From contig NZ_KI519455.1 in assembly GCF_000482545.1 (NCBI RefSeq), positions 1,425,247-1,489,246 on the forward strand: a stretch of DNA of 64,000 nucleotides. Reading direction: 5' to 3'. The translations under genes were made by a program, and so were the position numbers. Below, piece after piece: positions 7,588 to 19,776 of the stretch; position 1 is the stretch's first letter, and every line of letters starts with the position of its first letter. The notes below the pieces were generated by a model, which was not told the origin of the DNA, searched no databases, and saw nothing but the letters and a program-made list of their open reading frames with translations. This DNA comes from Arthrobacter sp. 35W (GTDB taxonomy: Bacteria; Actinomycetota; Actinomycetes; Actinomycetales; Micrococcaceae).

Positions 7588-9363
7588 ATGTCTAGCTTCA
7601 CCATCGGCGAGCAGGATTTTCTGCTCGACGGCCGACCCTACCGGATCCTTGCGGGCGCCCTGCACTATTTCCGGGTCCATCCGGACCAATGGGCGGACCG
7701 GATCCGGAAGGCGCGGCAGATGGGGCTGAACACGATTGAAACCTACGTCCCCTGGAATGCCCATGCCCCGTCCAAGGAGGTTTTCGACACCACCGGTGGC
7801 CTGGACCTGGGACGTTTCCTGGACCTTGTCGCCGACGAAGGCATGCACGCCATCGTCCGCCCCGGACCCTACATCTGCGCCGAGTGGGACAACGGCGGGC
7901 TCCCGGCCTGGCTTTTCGACAGCGGGGCAGCGGCCATCCGCGTGGACGATCCCGTGTACATGGCTGCCATTTCCAGGTACATGGACCAGCTGGCTCCGAT
8001 CCTGGTGCCCCGCCAGATCCATCTGGGCGGCCCGATCATCCTGATCCAGATCGAGAACGAGTACGGCGCCTATGGCGCCGACCAGCTGTATTTGGAAAAG
8101 TTGGTGAAGATCAACCGCGGCATCGGCCTGGACGTGCCTTTCACCACCGTGGACCAGCCCCAGGACGACATGCTGGCCAACGGCAGCCTGCCGGGGCTGC
8201 ACAAGACCGGCTCCTTCGGATCGCGTTCGGCGGAACGGTTGGAGACCCTGCGCCGCCACCAGCCCACCGGGCCCCTGATGTGCTCGGAATTCTGGGTCGG
8301 CTGGTTCGACCACTGGGGCGCCCACCACCACACCACCACCGTGGAACAGTCCGCCACCGACCTGGATGTGCTGCTGGAGCTGGGAGCATCAGTGAACATC
8401 TACATGTTCCACGGCGGCACCAACTTCGGCTTCACCAACGGCGCCAACGACAAGGGCGTCTACCAGCCCATCGTCACCAGCTATGACTACGACGCACCCC
8501 TGGACGAGGCTGGCAATCCGACGGCCAAATACTGGGCCTTCAGGGACGTTCTGGCAAAGTACACCGATCTTGACGACGCCGATGTCCCGGCAGCGGCCAC
8601 TGCCGGTGCCGAACTGGCGGTGTCCGTCGCCAGGACGACGCCGCTCTGGGACTGCCTCGACAGCCTGGGCCGATGGACCTCCTCCGATGTCCCGCCCACG
8701 GCCGACGACGTCGGCCACTACTCCGGCTTTTCGCTCTATCGGACCCGGATCAACGTCCACGGCCCGGGCGTCCTGGTGTTCTCAGAGATCCGCGACAGGG
8801 CGCAGGTGTTCCTCAACAGAGGGCATCTTGGCACCCTGTCCCGCGACCACCACGAGGCGTCGCTGGCCCTGCCGGCAGATGCCAAAGGCACGCTGGAGAT
8901 CCTCGTTGAGGACCAGGGCCGGGTGAACTACGGCCCCCGCCTTGGCGAGGCCAAGGGCCTCATCGGGGGAGTGCAGATCAACGGCGAGCCGCTGCTTGAC
9001 TGGGACCTGCTGGCCCTGAAGCTCACCGACATCTCCCCGGCGGCGCAGGTCCTGGCCGCGGCGCCGTCGTCGTCGAACGACTCTGCCCCACTGGCCGGAC
9101 CGGCCTTTGCCTACGGCACCTTTGACCTGCCCGAACCGGGCGATCTGTATCTGGACACCAGCGGCTGGACCAAGGGCCTCGTCTGGATCAATGGATTCTG
9201 CCTGGGCCGGTACTGGTCCCGCGGGCCCCAGGCCACGCTCTACGTGCCGGGCCCGCTCCTGCGCGCCAACGGCAATGAGATCACGATCCTTGAACTCCAT
9301 TCCGCGGCGCGGAGCACGGTTTCCTTCGTGGCCGCCCACGATCTTGGCCACATCGAGTTCTGA
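7588..9363 (+). CDS. Intracellular GH35 beta-galactosidase
   Basis: This 591-residue enzyme has no signal peptide, so it should hydrolyse imported galactosides in the cytoplasm. The GH35 signature GGPIILIQIENEYG gives the proton donor Glu158, and LMCSEFWVGWFDHWG gives the nucleophile Glu234. The catalytic barrel covers about residues 10-330 and beta-sandwich domains follow. ATG 7588 is chosen because family members begin a few residues before the conserved FLLDGRPYRILAGALHYFR block; an upstream in-frame ATG at 7504 would add a tail of 28 residues with no family resemblance. The gene heads a probable operon with the epimerases that follow and has LacI operators upstream. Confidence 0.93.
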   Translation: MSSFTIGEQDFLLDGRPYRILAGALHYFRVHPDQWADRIRKARQMGLNTIETYVPWNAHAPSKEVFDTTGGLDLGRFLDLVADEGMHAIVRPGPYICAEWDNGGLPAWLFDSGAAAIRVDDPVYMAAISRYMDQLAPILVPRQIHLGGPIILIQIENEYGAYGADQLYLEKLVKINRGIGLDVPFTTVDQPQDDMLANGSLPGLHKTGSFGSRSAERLETLRRHQPTGPLMCSEFWVGWFDHWGAHHHTTTVEQSATDLDVLLELGASVNIYMFHGGTNFGFTNGANDKGVYQPIVTSYDYDAPLDEAGNPTAKYWAFRDVLAKYTDLDDADVPAAATAGAELAVSVARTTPLWDCLDSLGRWTSSDVPPTADDVGHYSGFSLYRTRINVHGPGVLVFSEIRDRAQVFLNRGHLGTLSRDHHEASLALPADAKGTLEILVEDQGRVNYGPRLGEAKGLIGGVQINGEPLLDWDLLALKLTDISPAAQVLAAAPSSSNDSAPLAGPAFAYGTFDLPEPGDLYLDTSGWTKGLVWINGFCLGRYWSRGPQATLYVPGPLLRANGNEITILELHSAARSTVSFVAAHDLGHIEF

Positions 9364-9379
9364 GATGGAGGCAACCACA

Positions 9380-10375
9380 ATGCACCAGAACTCTTCCGCC
9401 GTCGGCGCGCCCACGCTGCCAACCGGCCGGCAGTTCACCATCTCCTGGGACGACGGCGGCCCCGTGGTCGAGGCAGTGGTCACCGAGATTGGCGGCACCA
9501 TCCGCCAGCTGACGGTGGACGGGTCGCCGCTGGTGGAGGAGTTTGCGGAATCCGGGCTCCCCGCGCACTGCGAGGGCGAGATCCTCATCCCCTGGCCCAA
9601 CCGGGTGCGGGACGGGCGGTGGGAGCACTCCGGACGAGTGCTCCAACTGCCGCTCAACGAACCCGAGCGGGGCAACGCCATCCATGGGCTCACCCGGGAC
9701 CTGCCGCACAGCGTGGTCGGGTGGACCCCCAGCGAAGTCATCCTGCGCGTGGACATCGCCCCGGGCCCCGGCTACCCGTTCGCCCTGGTGGTGGAGACGG
9801 CGTACTCGGTGTCGGCCCGTGGGCTGGAGGTTCGGCACACCGTGGCCAATGCCTCGGCGCTGCCGGCGCCGGTGGCCATCGGTGCGCATCCGTACATCCG
9901 CGTCGGTGCTGCGCCAACCGAGGAGTCCGCCCTCACCGTCAATGCGGCCTCGTACGTGGTGGTCGATGACCGGTTGAACCCCACGGGCTCCAGGCCCGTC
10001 GCCGGAACCCCCTGCGATCTTTCCGCGGGTCCGAAGGTGGGCTGGCTCGACCTCGATACGGCGTTCGCGGACCTGGTGCCGTCGGCGGACGGCTGCTACC
10101 GGCACACCCTTGAGGCACCCAACGGCGACACCGTGGAGGTCTGGGGCGATGCCAACTACCGCTACGCCCAGGTGTACACGACCAACGAGTACCCGGCCGG
10201 CGGCCGGCGGACCGCCGTCGCCGTGGAACCGATGACGGCGCCACCGGACGCGTTCAACTCGGGGGAGGGCCTGCGCTGGCTTGACCCCGGCGAGAGCTGG
10301 AGCTCCTCATGGGGCATCGCACACAACTTCACCACCGCGCAGGAACCCAACGCAGCAGAAGGAAGGCAGCCATGA
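9380..10375 (+). CDS. Aldose 1-epimerase family protein
   Basis: This 331-residue protein has the galactose mutarotase-like fold. It probably interconverts alpha and beta anomers of galactose or glucose set free by the beta-galactosidases. Family features are the WPNRVRDGRW block near residue 70, the HGLTRD motif with a conserved His, the GAHPY motif with the second His, and a conserved Glu in the last third (VAVEPMTAPPDAFNSGEGL). ATG 9380 has GGAGG eight bases upstream; an earlier ATG at 9365 has no such site. It lies 16 bases after the GH35 gene and its stop overlaps the next start as ATGA, so the genes are one operon. Confidence 0.9.
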   Translation: MHQNSSAVGAPTLPTGRQFTISWDDGGPVVEAVVTEIGGTIRQLTVDGSPLVEEFAESGLPAHCEGEILIPWPNRVRDGRWEHSGRVLQLPLNEPERGNAIHGLTRDLPHSVVGWTPSEVILRVDIAPGPGYPFALVVETAYSVSARGLEVRHTVANASALPAPVAIGAHPYIRVGAAPTEESALTVNAASYVVVDDRLNPTGSRPVAGTPCDLSAGPKVGWLDLDTAFADLVPSADGCYRHTLEAPNGDTVEVWGDANYRYAQVYTTNEYPAGGRRTAVAVEPMTAPPDAFNSGEGLRWLDPGESWSSSWGIAHNFTTAQEPNAAEGRQP

Positions 10376-11346
10376 CGTGGCTCGTAACAGGAGGAGCCGG
10401 CTACATCGGCTCGCACGTGGCCCGGGCCCTGATGGACGATGGGCACGCCGTGGTGGTTCTGGACGATCTCTCCAGCGGCAGGCGGGGGTTTGTGCCCAGC
10501 GGGGCCGTCCTGGAGGAGGGCACGCTGCTGGACACAGCCTTCCTTGCGGAGGTCTTTGGCCGGTACGACCTGGCCGGGGTCATCCACCTGGCGGGATTCA
10601 AGTACGCCGGCGTATCCGTTGAGTGGCCGCTGCACACCTATTTCCAGAACGTGAGCGGCACCGCCAATCTGCTCGCTGCCATGGAAGCTGCCTCGGTGCG
10701 CTCGATCGTGTTCTCCTCCAGCGCCGCCGTCTACGGCAACGCTGCCGCCGAGTTCGTCACGGAGGGCACCCCCACGACGCCGGAATCGCCCTACGGGGAA
10801 TCCAAGCTCATCGGGGAATGGCTCATCGCCGACCAGGCGCGGGCCACGGGGCTGCGGCACACGTCGCTGCGGTACTTCAACGTCGTGGGCTCGGGCAGCC
10901 TCGAGGTGCTCGACACGAGTCCGCACAACCTCTTCCCCCTGGTCTTCCGTGCCTTGAGGGAAGGGTCGATCCCCAAGGTCTTCGGCACCACCTACCCCAC
11001 CCCCGATGGCAGCTGCGTGCGCGACTATGTGCACGTCTCCGACGTTGCAGCGGCCCATGTGGCGGCGGCCCGGCGGCTCCAGGAGGGTGCCGAGTTGGAG
11101 GCCGTCTACAACCTGGGCAGCGGCTCCGGCGTCTCGGTGCGCGAGATCATGGCGGAAATGGCTGCGGCCACCGGCATCCCCTTCAGCCCGCAGGTCTGCC
11201 CCGCCCGGCCCGGCGATCCCGCCCGCATCGTGGCCTCGGGCGAACTGGCCCGCCGCGACATCGGCTGGGAGCCCCGGTATTCCCTGCGGGAGATGATTTC
11301 CAGCGCCTGGGCGGCTGCCGAGGCCGACGCCGCGGCGACGCTCTAG
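10372..11346 (+). CDS. galE: UDP-glucose 4-epimerase
   Basis: This 324-residue short-chain dehydrogenase-type epimerase interconverts UDP-galactose and UDP-glucose, the step that brings galactose into glucose metabolism. The NAD-binding motif TGGAGYIGSH lies at residues 6-15. The serine FSSSAAVYG and the catalytic Tyr141 and Lys145 in YGESK are present. The substrate-binding loop includes RDYVHVSD, typical of GalE. It is translationally coupled to the aldose epimerase and follows an AAGGAAGG ribosome binding site. No galactokinase or uridylyltransferase gene is in the window, so the Leloir pathway must be completed elsewhere. Confidence 0.92.
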   Translation: MTWLVTGGAGYIGSHVARALMDDGHAVVVLDDLSSGRRGFVPSGAVLEEGTLLDTAFLAEVFGRYDLAGVIHLAGFKYAGVSVEWPLHTYFQNVSGTANLLAAMEAASVRSIVFSSSAAVYGNAAAEFVTEGTPTTPESPYGESKLIGEWLIADQARATGLRHTSLRYFNVVGSGSLEVLDTSPHNLFPLVFRALREGSIPKVFGTTYPTPDGSCVRDYVHVSDVAAAHVAAARRLQEGAELEAVYNLGSGSGVSVREIMAEMAAATGIPFSPQVCPARPGDPARIVASGELARRDIGWEPRYSLREMISSAWAAAEADAAATL

Positions 11347-11396
11347 CAATCTTTCGGAGGTGTCAGAGCCTCCCCACCACCCATCAAAGGAGCACC

Positions 11397-11639
11397 ATGA
11401 TCGAGGCAGCGGAGCTGCTGGCCACCATCACGGCCACCAGCAAATCCCATATGGAGGACACCCTCAATGCAGCAGTCCGGGAGGCCGAGCTGCGTGCACG
11501 CTGCGAGGGCCGCCGGGGCATCCTTGTCACGCGGGTTGACCACGCACGCGTCACGGTGGAACTGTCCGCGGAGGTTCCGTACGGCTACACCTATGAGAAG
11601 CAGGACCGCCGCCGCACCGCATCCGGAACCTCGCGGTGA
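11397..11639 (+). CDS. Small uncharacterised protein of the galactoside operon
   Basis: An 80-residue protein with no recognised domain. ATG 11397 follows AAGGAG (11387-11392) at a normal distance, which supports a real gene. The sequence alternates acidic and basic residues (MIEAAELLATITATSKSHME, later ELRARCEGRRG) and has one Cys and no membrane segment; the middle ILVTRVDHARVTVELS looks like two beta strands. It lies 50 bases after galE, and its TGA overlaps the GTG of the DUF1349 gene, so it is part of the operon. Its role is unknown. Confidence 0.7.
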   Translation: MIEAAELLATITATSKSHMEDTLNAAVREAELRARCEGRRGILVTRVDHARVTVELSAEVPYGYTYEKQDRRRTASGTSR

Positions 11640-12256
11640 TCCCCGTGGTTGCAGGCCCCCCCGCCATCGCGGGGCTGCCGGCGCTCGCCTGGAGCGGCGG
11701 GCCCGGCCAAGCGGTCTGGGAGGAAGCCGGCGGCGTCCTGACGCTGACGGCCGCGCCGGGCGTGGATTGGAGCAACGATTCGCTCGGTGGGGAGCAGCAG
11801 CACCGAGCCTCGGCGCTGGGGTTTGCGGCCCCCGATGCCTTTTCCCTCTCGGCCCGGGTCGCGGTGGATCCGCCCCGGACCACGTTCGACGCCGGTGTGC
11901 TGAGCCTGTGGGCGGACCAGGACCACTGGGCAAAGCTGTGCTTCGAGTACTCCCCGCAGGGCGATGCCATGGTGGTCAGTGTCGTCACCAACACCTACTC
12001 GGATGACTGCAACGCGGACATCGTTGCCGGGCCGGGGATCCACCTGCGCGTCAGCCGGGTTGGCCCCGCCTGGGCCTTCCACTCCTCGGCAAACGGCCGG
12101 GACTGGACCTTCGTCAGGCTCTTCCGGCTGGACACGGACAAGCCCATCCACGTCGGGTTCATGTCGCAGGCTCCGATGGGCGAACGCTGCGTGGCACGGT
12201 TCGGCGCCATTGGGTTTACGGACCAGACTCCGGCCAATCTGCGCGACGGCAGCTAG
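11636..12256 (+). CDS. DUF1349 (concanavalin-like) protein
   Basis: This 206-residue protein begins at GTG 11636, four bases overlapping the previous stop. The motifs VDWSNDSLGG near the start, GVLSLWADQDHWAKLCFEYS in the middle and the terminal GFMSQAPMGERCVARF match the DUF1349/YesU family, which has a jelly-roll fold like that of concanavalin A. Members often sit in carbohydrate-utilisation operons of bacteria; their function is not settled, though a sugar-binding or sugar-processing role is usually supposed. No signal peptide is visible, so it acts inside the cell. It ends the operon that starts with the intracellular GH35 gene. Confidence 0.85.
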   Translation: MIPVVAGPPAIAGLPALAWSGGPGQAVWEEAGGVLTLTAAPGVDWSNDSLGGEQQHRASALGFAAPDAFSLSARVAVDPPRTTFDAGVLSLWADQDHWAKLCFEYSPQGDAMVVSVVTNTYSDDCNADIVAGPGIHLRVSRVGPAWAFHSSANGRDWTFVRLFRLDTDKPIHVGFMSQAPMGERCVARFGAIGFTDQTPANLRDGS

Positions 12257-12273
12257 CCGGAGGAAAGGGATCC

Positions 12274-12888
12274 CTAGTCCTCGGCGGGCAGGAGGATCAG
12301 ATCGAAGTATCCGCGCAGGCACGCCGCCACGTCCACGGTGTCCGGGGCCAGCAGCCACTGGGTCTGCAGGCCGTCCCACAGGGCAACCAGGGATGTGGCC
12401 GCCTGTCCGGGGTCGACGCCGGGGCGCACTCTGCCCTCCGCAGCCAAGGCGGCGATGCCGCGTGTGTAGCTCGTGCGCAGCCGTTCGAAGCGCGCGGTGA
12501 AATATGCGCGGCCGGGATGCCCCTCGGTGACGGATTCGGCACAGAGGACCGTGTAGAGCTCGATGACACCCGGAATGCCCTCGTTGTACAACGCCGTGCG
12601 GACAATGCCCTCCATGAGGCCTTCGCCCACGGTGGCGGCGTCCGCCCGGCCCGTGATGTCGTCGCGCCATTGCAGCGCCGCCATCAGGAGGTCGCTCTTG
12701 GAGGGGAAGTAGTGCAGCATGCTGGTCTGGCTCATGCCGGCGCGGTCCGCGACGTCCTGCAGCGATCCGCCGCGGTAGCCCTTGGCGGCGAACACCGCAT
12801 GGGCGGCGTCGAGGATGGCCCGGCGCCGCTCCTCCGACTTGGCGTACGGTCCTCGCCGGCCCGTGCGGGGAGTGTCCTTTGTGGTCAT
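12274..12888 (-). CDS. TetR-family transcriptional regulator
   Basis: This 204-residue protein has an N-terminal TetR helix-turn-helix (about residues 20-66: ILDAAHAVFAAKGYRGGSLQ, then MSQTSMLHYFPSKSDLL) and an all-helical ligand domain of variable sequence. ATG 12888 places the HTH at the usual distance from the N-terminus. It is divergent from the LacZ-type beta-galactosidase, separated by 168 bases, and is the natural candidate to control it. An inverted repeat between them (12919-12925 and 12946-12952) may be its operator. Confidence 0.9.
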   Translation of the reverse strand: MTTKDTPRTGRRGPYAKSEERRRAILDAAHAVFAAKGYRGGSLQDVADRAGMSQTSMLHYFPSKSDLLMAALQWRDDITGRADAATVGEGLMEGIVRTALYNEGIPGVIELYTVLCAESVTEGHPGRAYFTARFERLRTSYTRGIAALAAEGRVRPGVDPGQAATSLVALWDGLQTQWLLAPDTVDVAACLRGYFDLILLPAED

Positions 12889-12918
12889 GGCAAGCCACTG
12901 TACAGGCGGACAAGAACA

Positions 12919-12952
12919 ACAAATGAAACCAGAGTAACCGCTCGACATTTGT
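12919..12952. promoter_or_regulatory. Candidate operator between tetR and lacZ
   Basis: ACAAATG (12919-12925) and CATTTGT (12946-12952) form a 7-base inverted repeat with a 20-base gap in the 168-base divergent region. The gap is longer than in most TetR operators, so the assignment is tentative. The LacI consensus of the neighbouring genes is not seen here, which suggests that the GH2 enzyme is under separate control. Confidence 0.35.
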
Positions 12953-12957
12953 GTTAG

Positions 12958-16176
<3,219 letters not shown>

Positions 16177-16224
16177 CAGGGAAGGGGCTGGCCACAGGGG
16201 CTCCACTGGCCTAGGTTTGCTGCT

Positions 16225-16977
16225 GTGGGCAAGAAACTCCGCCGCAGTGGTGCCGGTCCGGCACTGTCCCAGGCCTTGGCAGCGCGTGTGGCTGCCAAGG
16301 CCGGTGCGCTGCACCACGGCCCCTCGACGGAGCGGACGGTGTTCTTCTCCGACGCCGTCTTCGCCATCGCGATGACCCTGCTGGTGCTGGACCTCAAGCC
16401 CCCGGAACTGCCCGACGGCGCCCCCGCCGCTGCCGTCCAGGATGCCCTGCTGGAGGACGTCCCGGCGCTCGCCGCCTTCATGCTCAGCTTTGCCCTGGTG
16501 GGGGCCACCTGGATCAACCACCACCGCCGGTTCAAGGCGATCGCGGCCTACAACGGCACGCTGCAGTCGATCAACCTGGTGGTGCTGTTCTTCGTGGCGT
16601 TTCTGCCCGTACCCACGGCGCTGCTGTTCCAGACCAGCAGCGAATCCCCGTGGCCACCGGCGCTCTACGCCCTCACCGTGGTGGGCATCTTCGTCTCACT
16701 GAACTGGCTCTGGCGGTACGCACGGACGGCGTCGCTCATGGAGCCCAGCGTCGATGAGCCGCTCTACCGACTGGTGCTGTGGGGCAATGGTCCGGTGTGG
16801 GTGGTGTTCCTGCTCTCCATTCCGGTGGCGTTCATCAATCCGACGGCCGCCACGTACTGCTGGATCCTGATCTGGCCGCTGTCCCAGCTGCACGGGAGGT
16901 GGGCCTGCAAACGCTTTGCCGCCGCCGAGGCCGCTGCACTTCGGGCCGAGGAAACCGGTCCGGCACCCTCGGCCTGA
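16225..16977 (+). CDS. TMEM175/DUF1211-family membrane protein
   Basis: This 250-residue protein probably forms a potassium-selective channel. The family hallmark lies at about residues 35-55: ERTVFFSDAVFAIAMTLLVL, with the FSD motif in the first membrane helix. Six membrane segments can be counted, as in bacterial TMEM175 homologues, which assemble as tetramers. The start is GTG 16225 and a basic cytoplasmic tail of about 30 residues precedes the first helix. It is transcribed alone and converges on the FAD oxidoreductase with only 12 bases between stops. Confidence 0.85.
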   Translation: MGKKLRRSGAGPALSQALAARVAAKAGALHHGPSTERTVFFSDAVFAIAMTLLVLDLKPPELPDGAPAAAVQDALLEDVPALAAFMLSFALVGATWINHHRRFKAIAAYNGTLQSINLVVLFFVAFLPVPTALLFQTSSESPWPPALYALTVVGIFVSLNWLWRYARTASLMEPSVDEPLYRLVLWGNGPVWVVFLLSIPVAFINPTAATYCWILIWPLSQLHGRWACKRFAAAEAAALRAEETGPAPSA

Positions 16978-16989
16978 GCCGGGTCCGCG

Positions 16990-18051
16990 TCAGCGCGCCA
17001 GCCGGGCCGCCAGGGACAAGGCGGCATCGCGCGGGCGCAGGCCGGAGGACGCCATGGCGATCCGGGCCACTAGCGCCGAGCCCCGGACAATCCGTTGGCT
17101 GGGCCTGCGGCGGGCGGAATCGTAGCGGCGCAGCGCCGCGGCCACGGATGCGGGGGAATCCGCCGGGCCGAGCAAGGCGGCCAGGGTGGCGCCGTCGAGG
17201 ATGGCTTCGCAGGCGCCGCGGCCCAGATTTGGTTCCATGGCGTGGGCGGCGTCGCCGATCAGGGCCGTGCGGCTGCCAATGAAGGTGGGCAGGGCCGGCA
17301 CCACGGAGAGCTGGTGGAACAGGAAGTCCGCCTCCCCGGCGGCCAAAACCCGTCCTGCATCCTCATGCCACCCGGCAAAGGATGCGTGCAGCAGCGCCGC
17401 CTGCCCCGCCCGGTCCAGGGACAGCGCTGCACGGCTGGCCTCCACGCCCAGATCCGCACAGGCATACCAATTGGTCTTCCCGGCCTCCCGGGGCGTGATG
17501 CCCAGCAGCCGGCCCGGCCCCCAGGTCTCGCTGGCGGGGAATTGCCCGGCCTCCAGCGTGCCGCGCCACACCACCTTGCCCGTCTCCCGCGCGTCGTACC
17601 CGTGGCCCAGCAGCCAGGTGCGGACGGCGGAGTTGATGCCGTCCGCACCCACGACGACGTCGAACCCGCCCAGATCCTGCGCGGCACCGTCCACGCCAAA
17701 GGCCACGGTGCCCGGCGGCAGAAGCCCGTGGAGGATGCCCAGCAGGGCCGGGCGGGCGATGAGATTCATGGAGATTGGGCGCTGCACGGCGGCGATGACC
17801 GAGCCATCGGGCCGCAGCGTGGCGGCGGTGGACATGGCCGTGCCGCCCGCCCGCACCGCTGGCTCGGCACCCACCGTGGCCAGCGCCCTCATGGCCGCCG
17901 GCCACATGCCCAGGGCCGTGCCGCGCGTCGGGATCGCCGGGGCGCGTTCGAAGACGGCCACGTCCCAGCCGGCACGGACCAGCCCGGCCGCGGCCGTCAG
18001 CCCGCCGATGCCACCACCCAGCACCGCAGCACGGCGGAATTTCCTGTCCAT
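16990..18051 (-). CDS. FAD-dependent monooxygenase of the PHBH/UbiH type
   Basis: This 353-residue flavoprotein has the three sequence marks of class A aromatic hydroxylases: an N-terminal dinucleotide-binding motif GGGIGGLTAAAGL, the DG motif VVVGADGINSAVR near residue 140, and the C-terminal GD motif ALIGDAAHAMEPNLGRG. These bind the adenine, pyrophosphate and ribityl parts of FAD. The substrate cannot be told from sequence. It is transcribed alone, with no aromatic catabolic genes nearby. Confidence 0.88.
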   Translation of the reverse strand: MDRKFRRAAVLGGGIGGLTAAAGLVRAGWDVAVFERAPAIPTRGTALGMWPAAMRALATVGAEPAVRAGGTAMSTAATLRPDGSVIAAVQRPISMNLIARPALLGILHGLLPPGTVAFGVDGAAQDLGGFDVVVGADGINSAVRTWLLGHGYDARETGKVVWRGTLEAGQFPASETWGPGRLLGITPREAGKTNWYACADLGVEASRAALSLDRAGQAALLHASFAGWHEDAGRVLAAGEADFLFHQLSVVPALPTFIGSRTALIGDAAHAMEPNLGRGACEAILDGATLAALLGPADSPASVAAALRRYDSARRRPSQRIVRGSALVARIAMASSGLRPRDAALSLAARLAR

Positions 18052-18125
18052 GGGGGAAATCTACCGCCCCACGGCCCCGAATGGGCGCGCCCGGAGGAGG
18101 GCCCCGGGGTCCTACACTTGCTTAC

Positions 18126-18632
18126 GTGACTTCAAGCTTCCAGATCCGCCCCGCCCGCACCTCCGACGTCAAGGCCATCAAGGCCCTGGTGGCGCCCCTG
18201 GCGGAGCTTCGCATTCTGATGGCCAAGGAAACGGTGGCCTACTACGAAGGGCTCCAGGAATTCCGCATTGCCGAATCCGAGGGCGAGGTCATCGGCTGCG
18301 GAGCTCTGCACGTGATGTGGGAGGATCTGGCCGAGATCCGCACGCTGGCCAGCGCCGAGTCCTGGCGCGGCCGCGGCGTGGGGCACGCGCTGGTGGAGGA
18401 CCTGCTGTCCCGGGCCAAGGACATGGGTGTGGACCGCGTATTCTGCCTGACCTTTGAGGTGGACTTCTTCCTCAAGCACGGCTTTGAGGTCATGGCGGAC
18501 CAGTCGGCCGTGGACCCGAACGTCTATTCCGAGCTGCTGCGCTCGCACGATGAGGGCGTGGCGGAGTTCCTGGACCTGGCCCGGGTCAAGCCGAACACCC
18601 TGGGCAACACCCGGATGATCCGCCAGCTCTGA
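18126..18632 (+). CDS. argA: Amino-acid N-acetyltransferase, ArgA of the Rv2747 type
   Basis: This 168-residue GNAT enzyme probably acetylates L-glutamate, the first step of arginine synthesis. It resembles the short mycobacterial ArgA (Rv2747), with the conserved blocks VIGCGALHVMWEDLAEIRTL, GRGVGHALV (acetyl-CoA binding) and GVAEFLDLARVKPNTLGNTR at the end. It lacks the amino-acid-kinase domain of the E. coli enzyme, as expected for this type. GTG 18126 puts the start at the usual distance from RPARTSD. The gene stands alone, away from other arginine genes. Confidence 0.88.
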   Translation: MTSSFQIRPARTSDVKAIKALVAPLAELRILMAKETVAYYEGLQEFRIAESEGEVIGCGALHVMWEDLAEIRTLASAESWRGRGVGHALVEDLLSRAKDMGVDRVFCLTFEVDFFLKHGFEVMADQSAVDPNVYSELLRSHDEGVAEFLDLARVKPNTLGNTRMIRQL

Positions 18633-18774
18633 GGTCCACGCCGCACGCTGTGCCGCCGCGCCGGGGCGCTCTACCCAACGGTGGGGCCGCCCGGTAGGGT
18701 TCTGAGTGTGGCCACTGCCGGCTCCCGCCGCTCGTTCACGGCCACTTCACGCCACGTCGCTCAGGAGTGCTGGA

Positions 18775-19776
18775 ATGAAGAAACTCATCAATGATCCGCG
18801 CGCAGTTGTCGATGAATCGGTGGAGGGCTTCGGCCTGGCCCATGCCGATCTGGTGACGGTGAGCATGGATCCCATGTTTATCACGCGCAAGGACGCACCG
18901 GCCCCCGGCAAGGTAGGCCTGATATCAGGCGGCGGCAGCGGGCATGAGCCCCTGCACGCGGGGTATGTAGGGCTGGGCATGCTGACGGCAGCCGTCCCCG
19001 GCGCCGTTTTCACCTCCCCGACGCCGGACCAGATCATTCCGGCCACGATCGCCGCCAATTCCGGCGCCGGTGTGGTCCACATCGTGAAGAACTACACGGG
19101 CGACGTCCTGAACTTTGAGACGGCCGCCGAAATGGCCCAGGCCGAGGGTGTCGAGGTCCGCACCGTCCTGGTGAACGACGACGTCGCGGTGGAGGACTCG
19201 CTGTACACGGCCGGCCGCCGCGGAGTCGGCGGCACGGTGCTGGTGGAAAAGATCGCCGGCGCCGCGGCGGAGCGCGGGGACGACCTCGACGCCGTCGCCG
19301 CCATCGGCCAGCGAGTCAATGACAATGTACGCACCATGGGCGTGGCCCTGTCCGCCTGCACTGTGCCGCACGCCGGCGTCCCCAGTTTTGAGTTGACCGA
19401 GGACGAAATTGAAATCGGCATCGGCATCCACGGCGAACCCGGCCGGCACAAGATTCCCATGGAGAATGCCGACGGCATCACGGACCGGCTGCTGGAACCC
19501 ATCCTGGCGGACCTCAAACCATCCGCGGGGGACAAGGTGCTCCTGTTCGTCAACGGCATGGGCGGCACCCCGGCCAGTGAGTTGTACATTGTCTACCGCC
19601 GCGCCCGGCAGATCCTCGAGGCCGCCGGCCTCACCGTGGAACGTTCGCTGGTGGGCAACTACATCACGGCCCTGGAAATGCAGGGCTGCTCCGTGTCAGT
19701 GCTGCGGCTCGACGACGAGATGACGGCCCTCTGGGACGCGCCCGTCCACACCGCCGCCCTGCGTTGGGGGGTTTAG
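18775..19776 (+). CDS. dhaK: Dihydroxyacetone kinase, substrate-binding subunit DhaK
   Basis: This 333-residue subunit holds dihydroxyacetone as a covalent hemiaminal on a histidine, His219 in GIGIHGEPG. The N-terminal motif LISGGGSGHEPLHAGYVG and the VHIVKNYTGDVLNFE block are typical of the K domain. With DhaL and DhaM it phosphorylates dihydroxyacetone with phosphoenolpyruvate as the phosphate source, not ATP. ATG 18775 has AGGAG at 18763-18767. The stop overlaps the dhaL start by one base. Confidence 0.95.
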   Translation: MKKLINDPRAVVDESVEGFGLAHADLVTVSMDPMFITRKDAPAPGKVGLISGGGSGHEPLHAGYVGLGMLTAAVPGAVFTSPTPDQIIPATIAANSGAGVVHIVKNYTGDVLNFETAAEMAQAEGVEVRTVLVNDDVAVEDSLYTAGRRGVGGTVLVEKIAGAAAERGDDLDAVAAIGQRVNDNVRTMGVALSACTVPHAGVPSFELTEDEIEIGIGIHGEPGRHKIPMENADGITDRLLEPILADLKPSAGDKVLLFVNGMGGTPASELYIVYRRARQILEAAGLTVERSLVGNYITALEMQGCSVSVLRLDDEMTALWDAPVHTAALRWGV

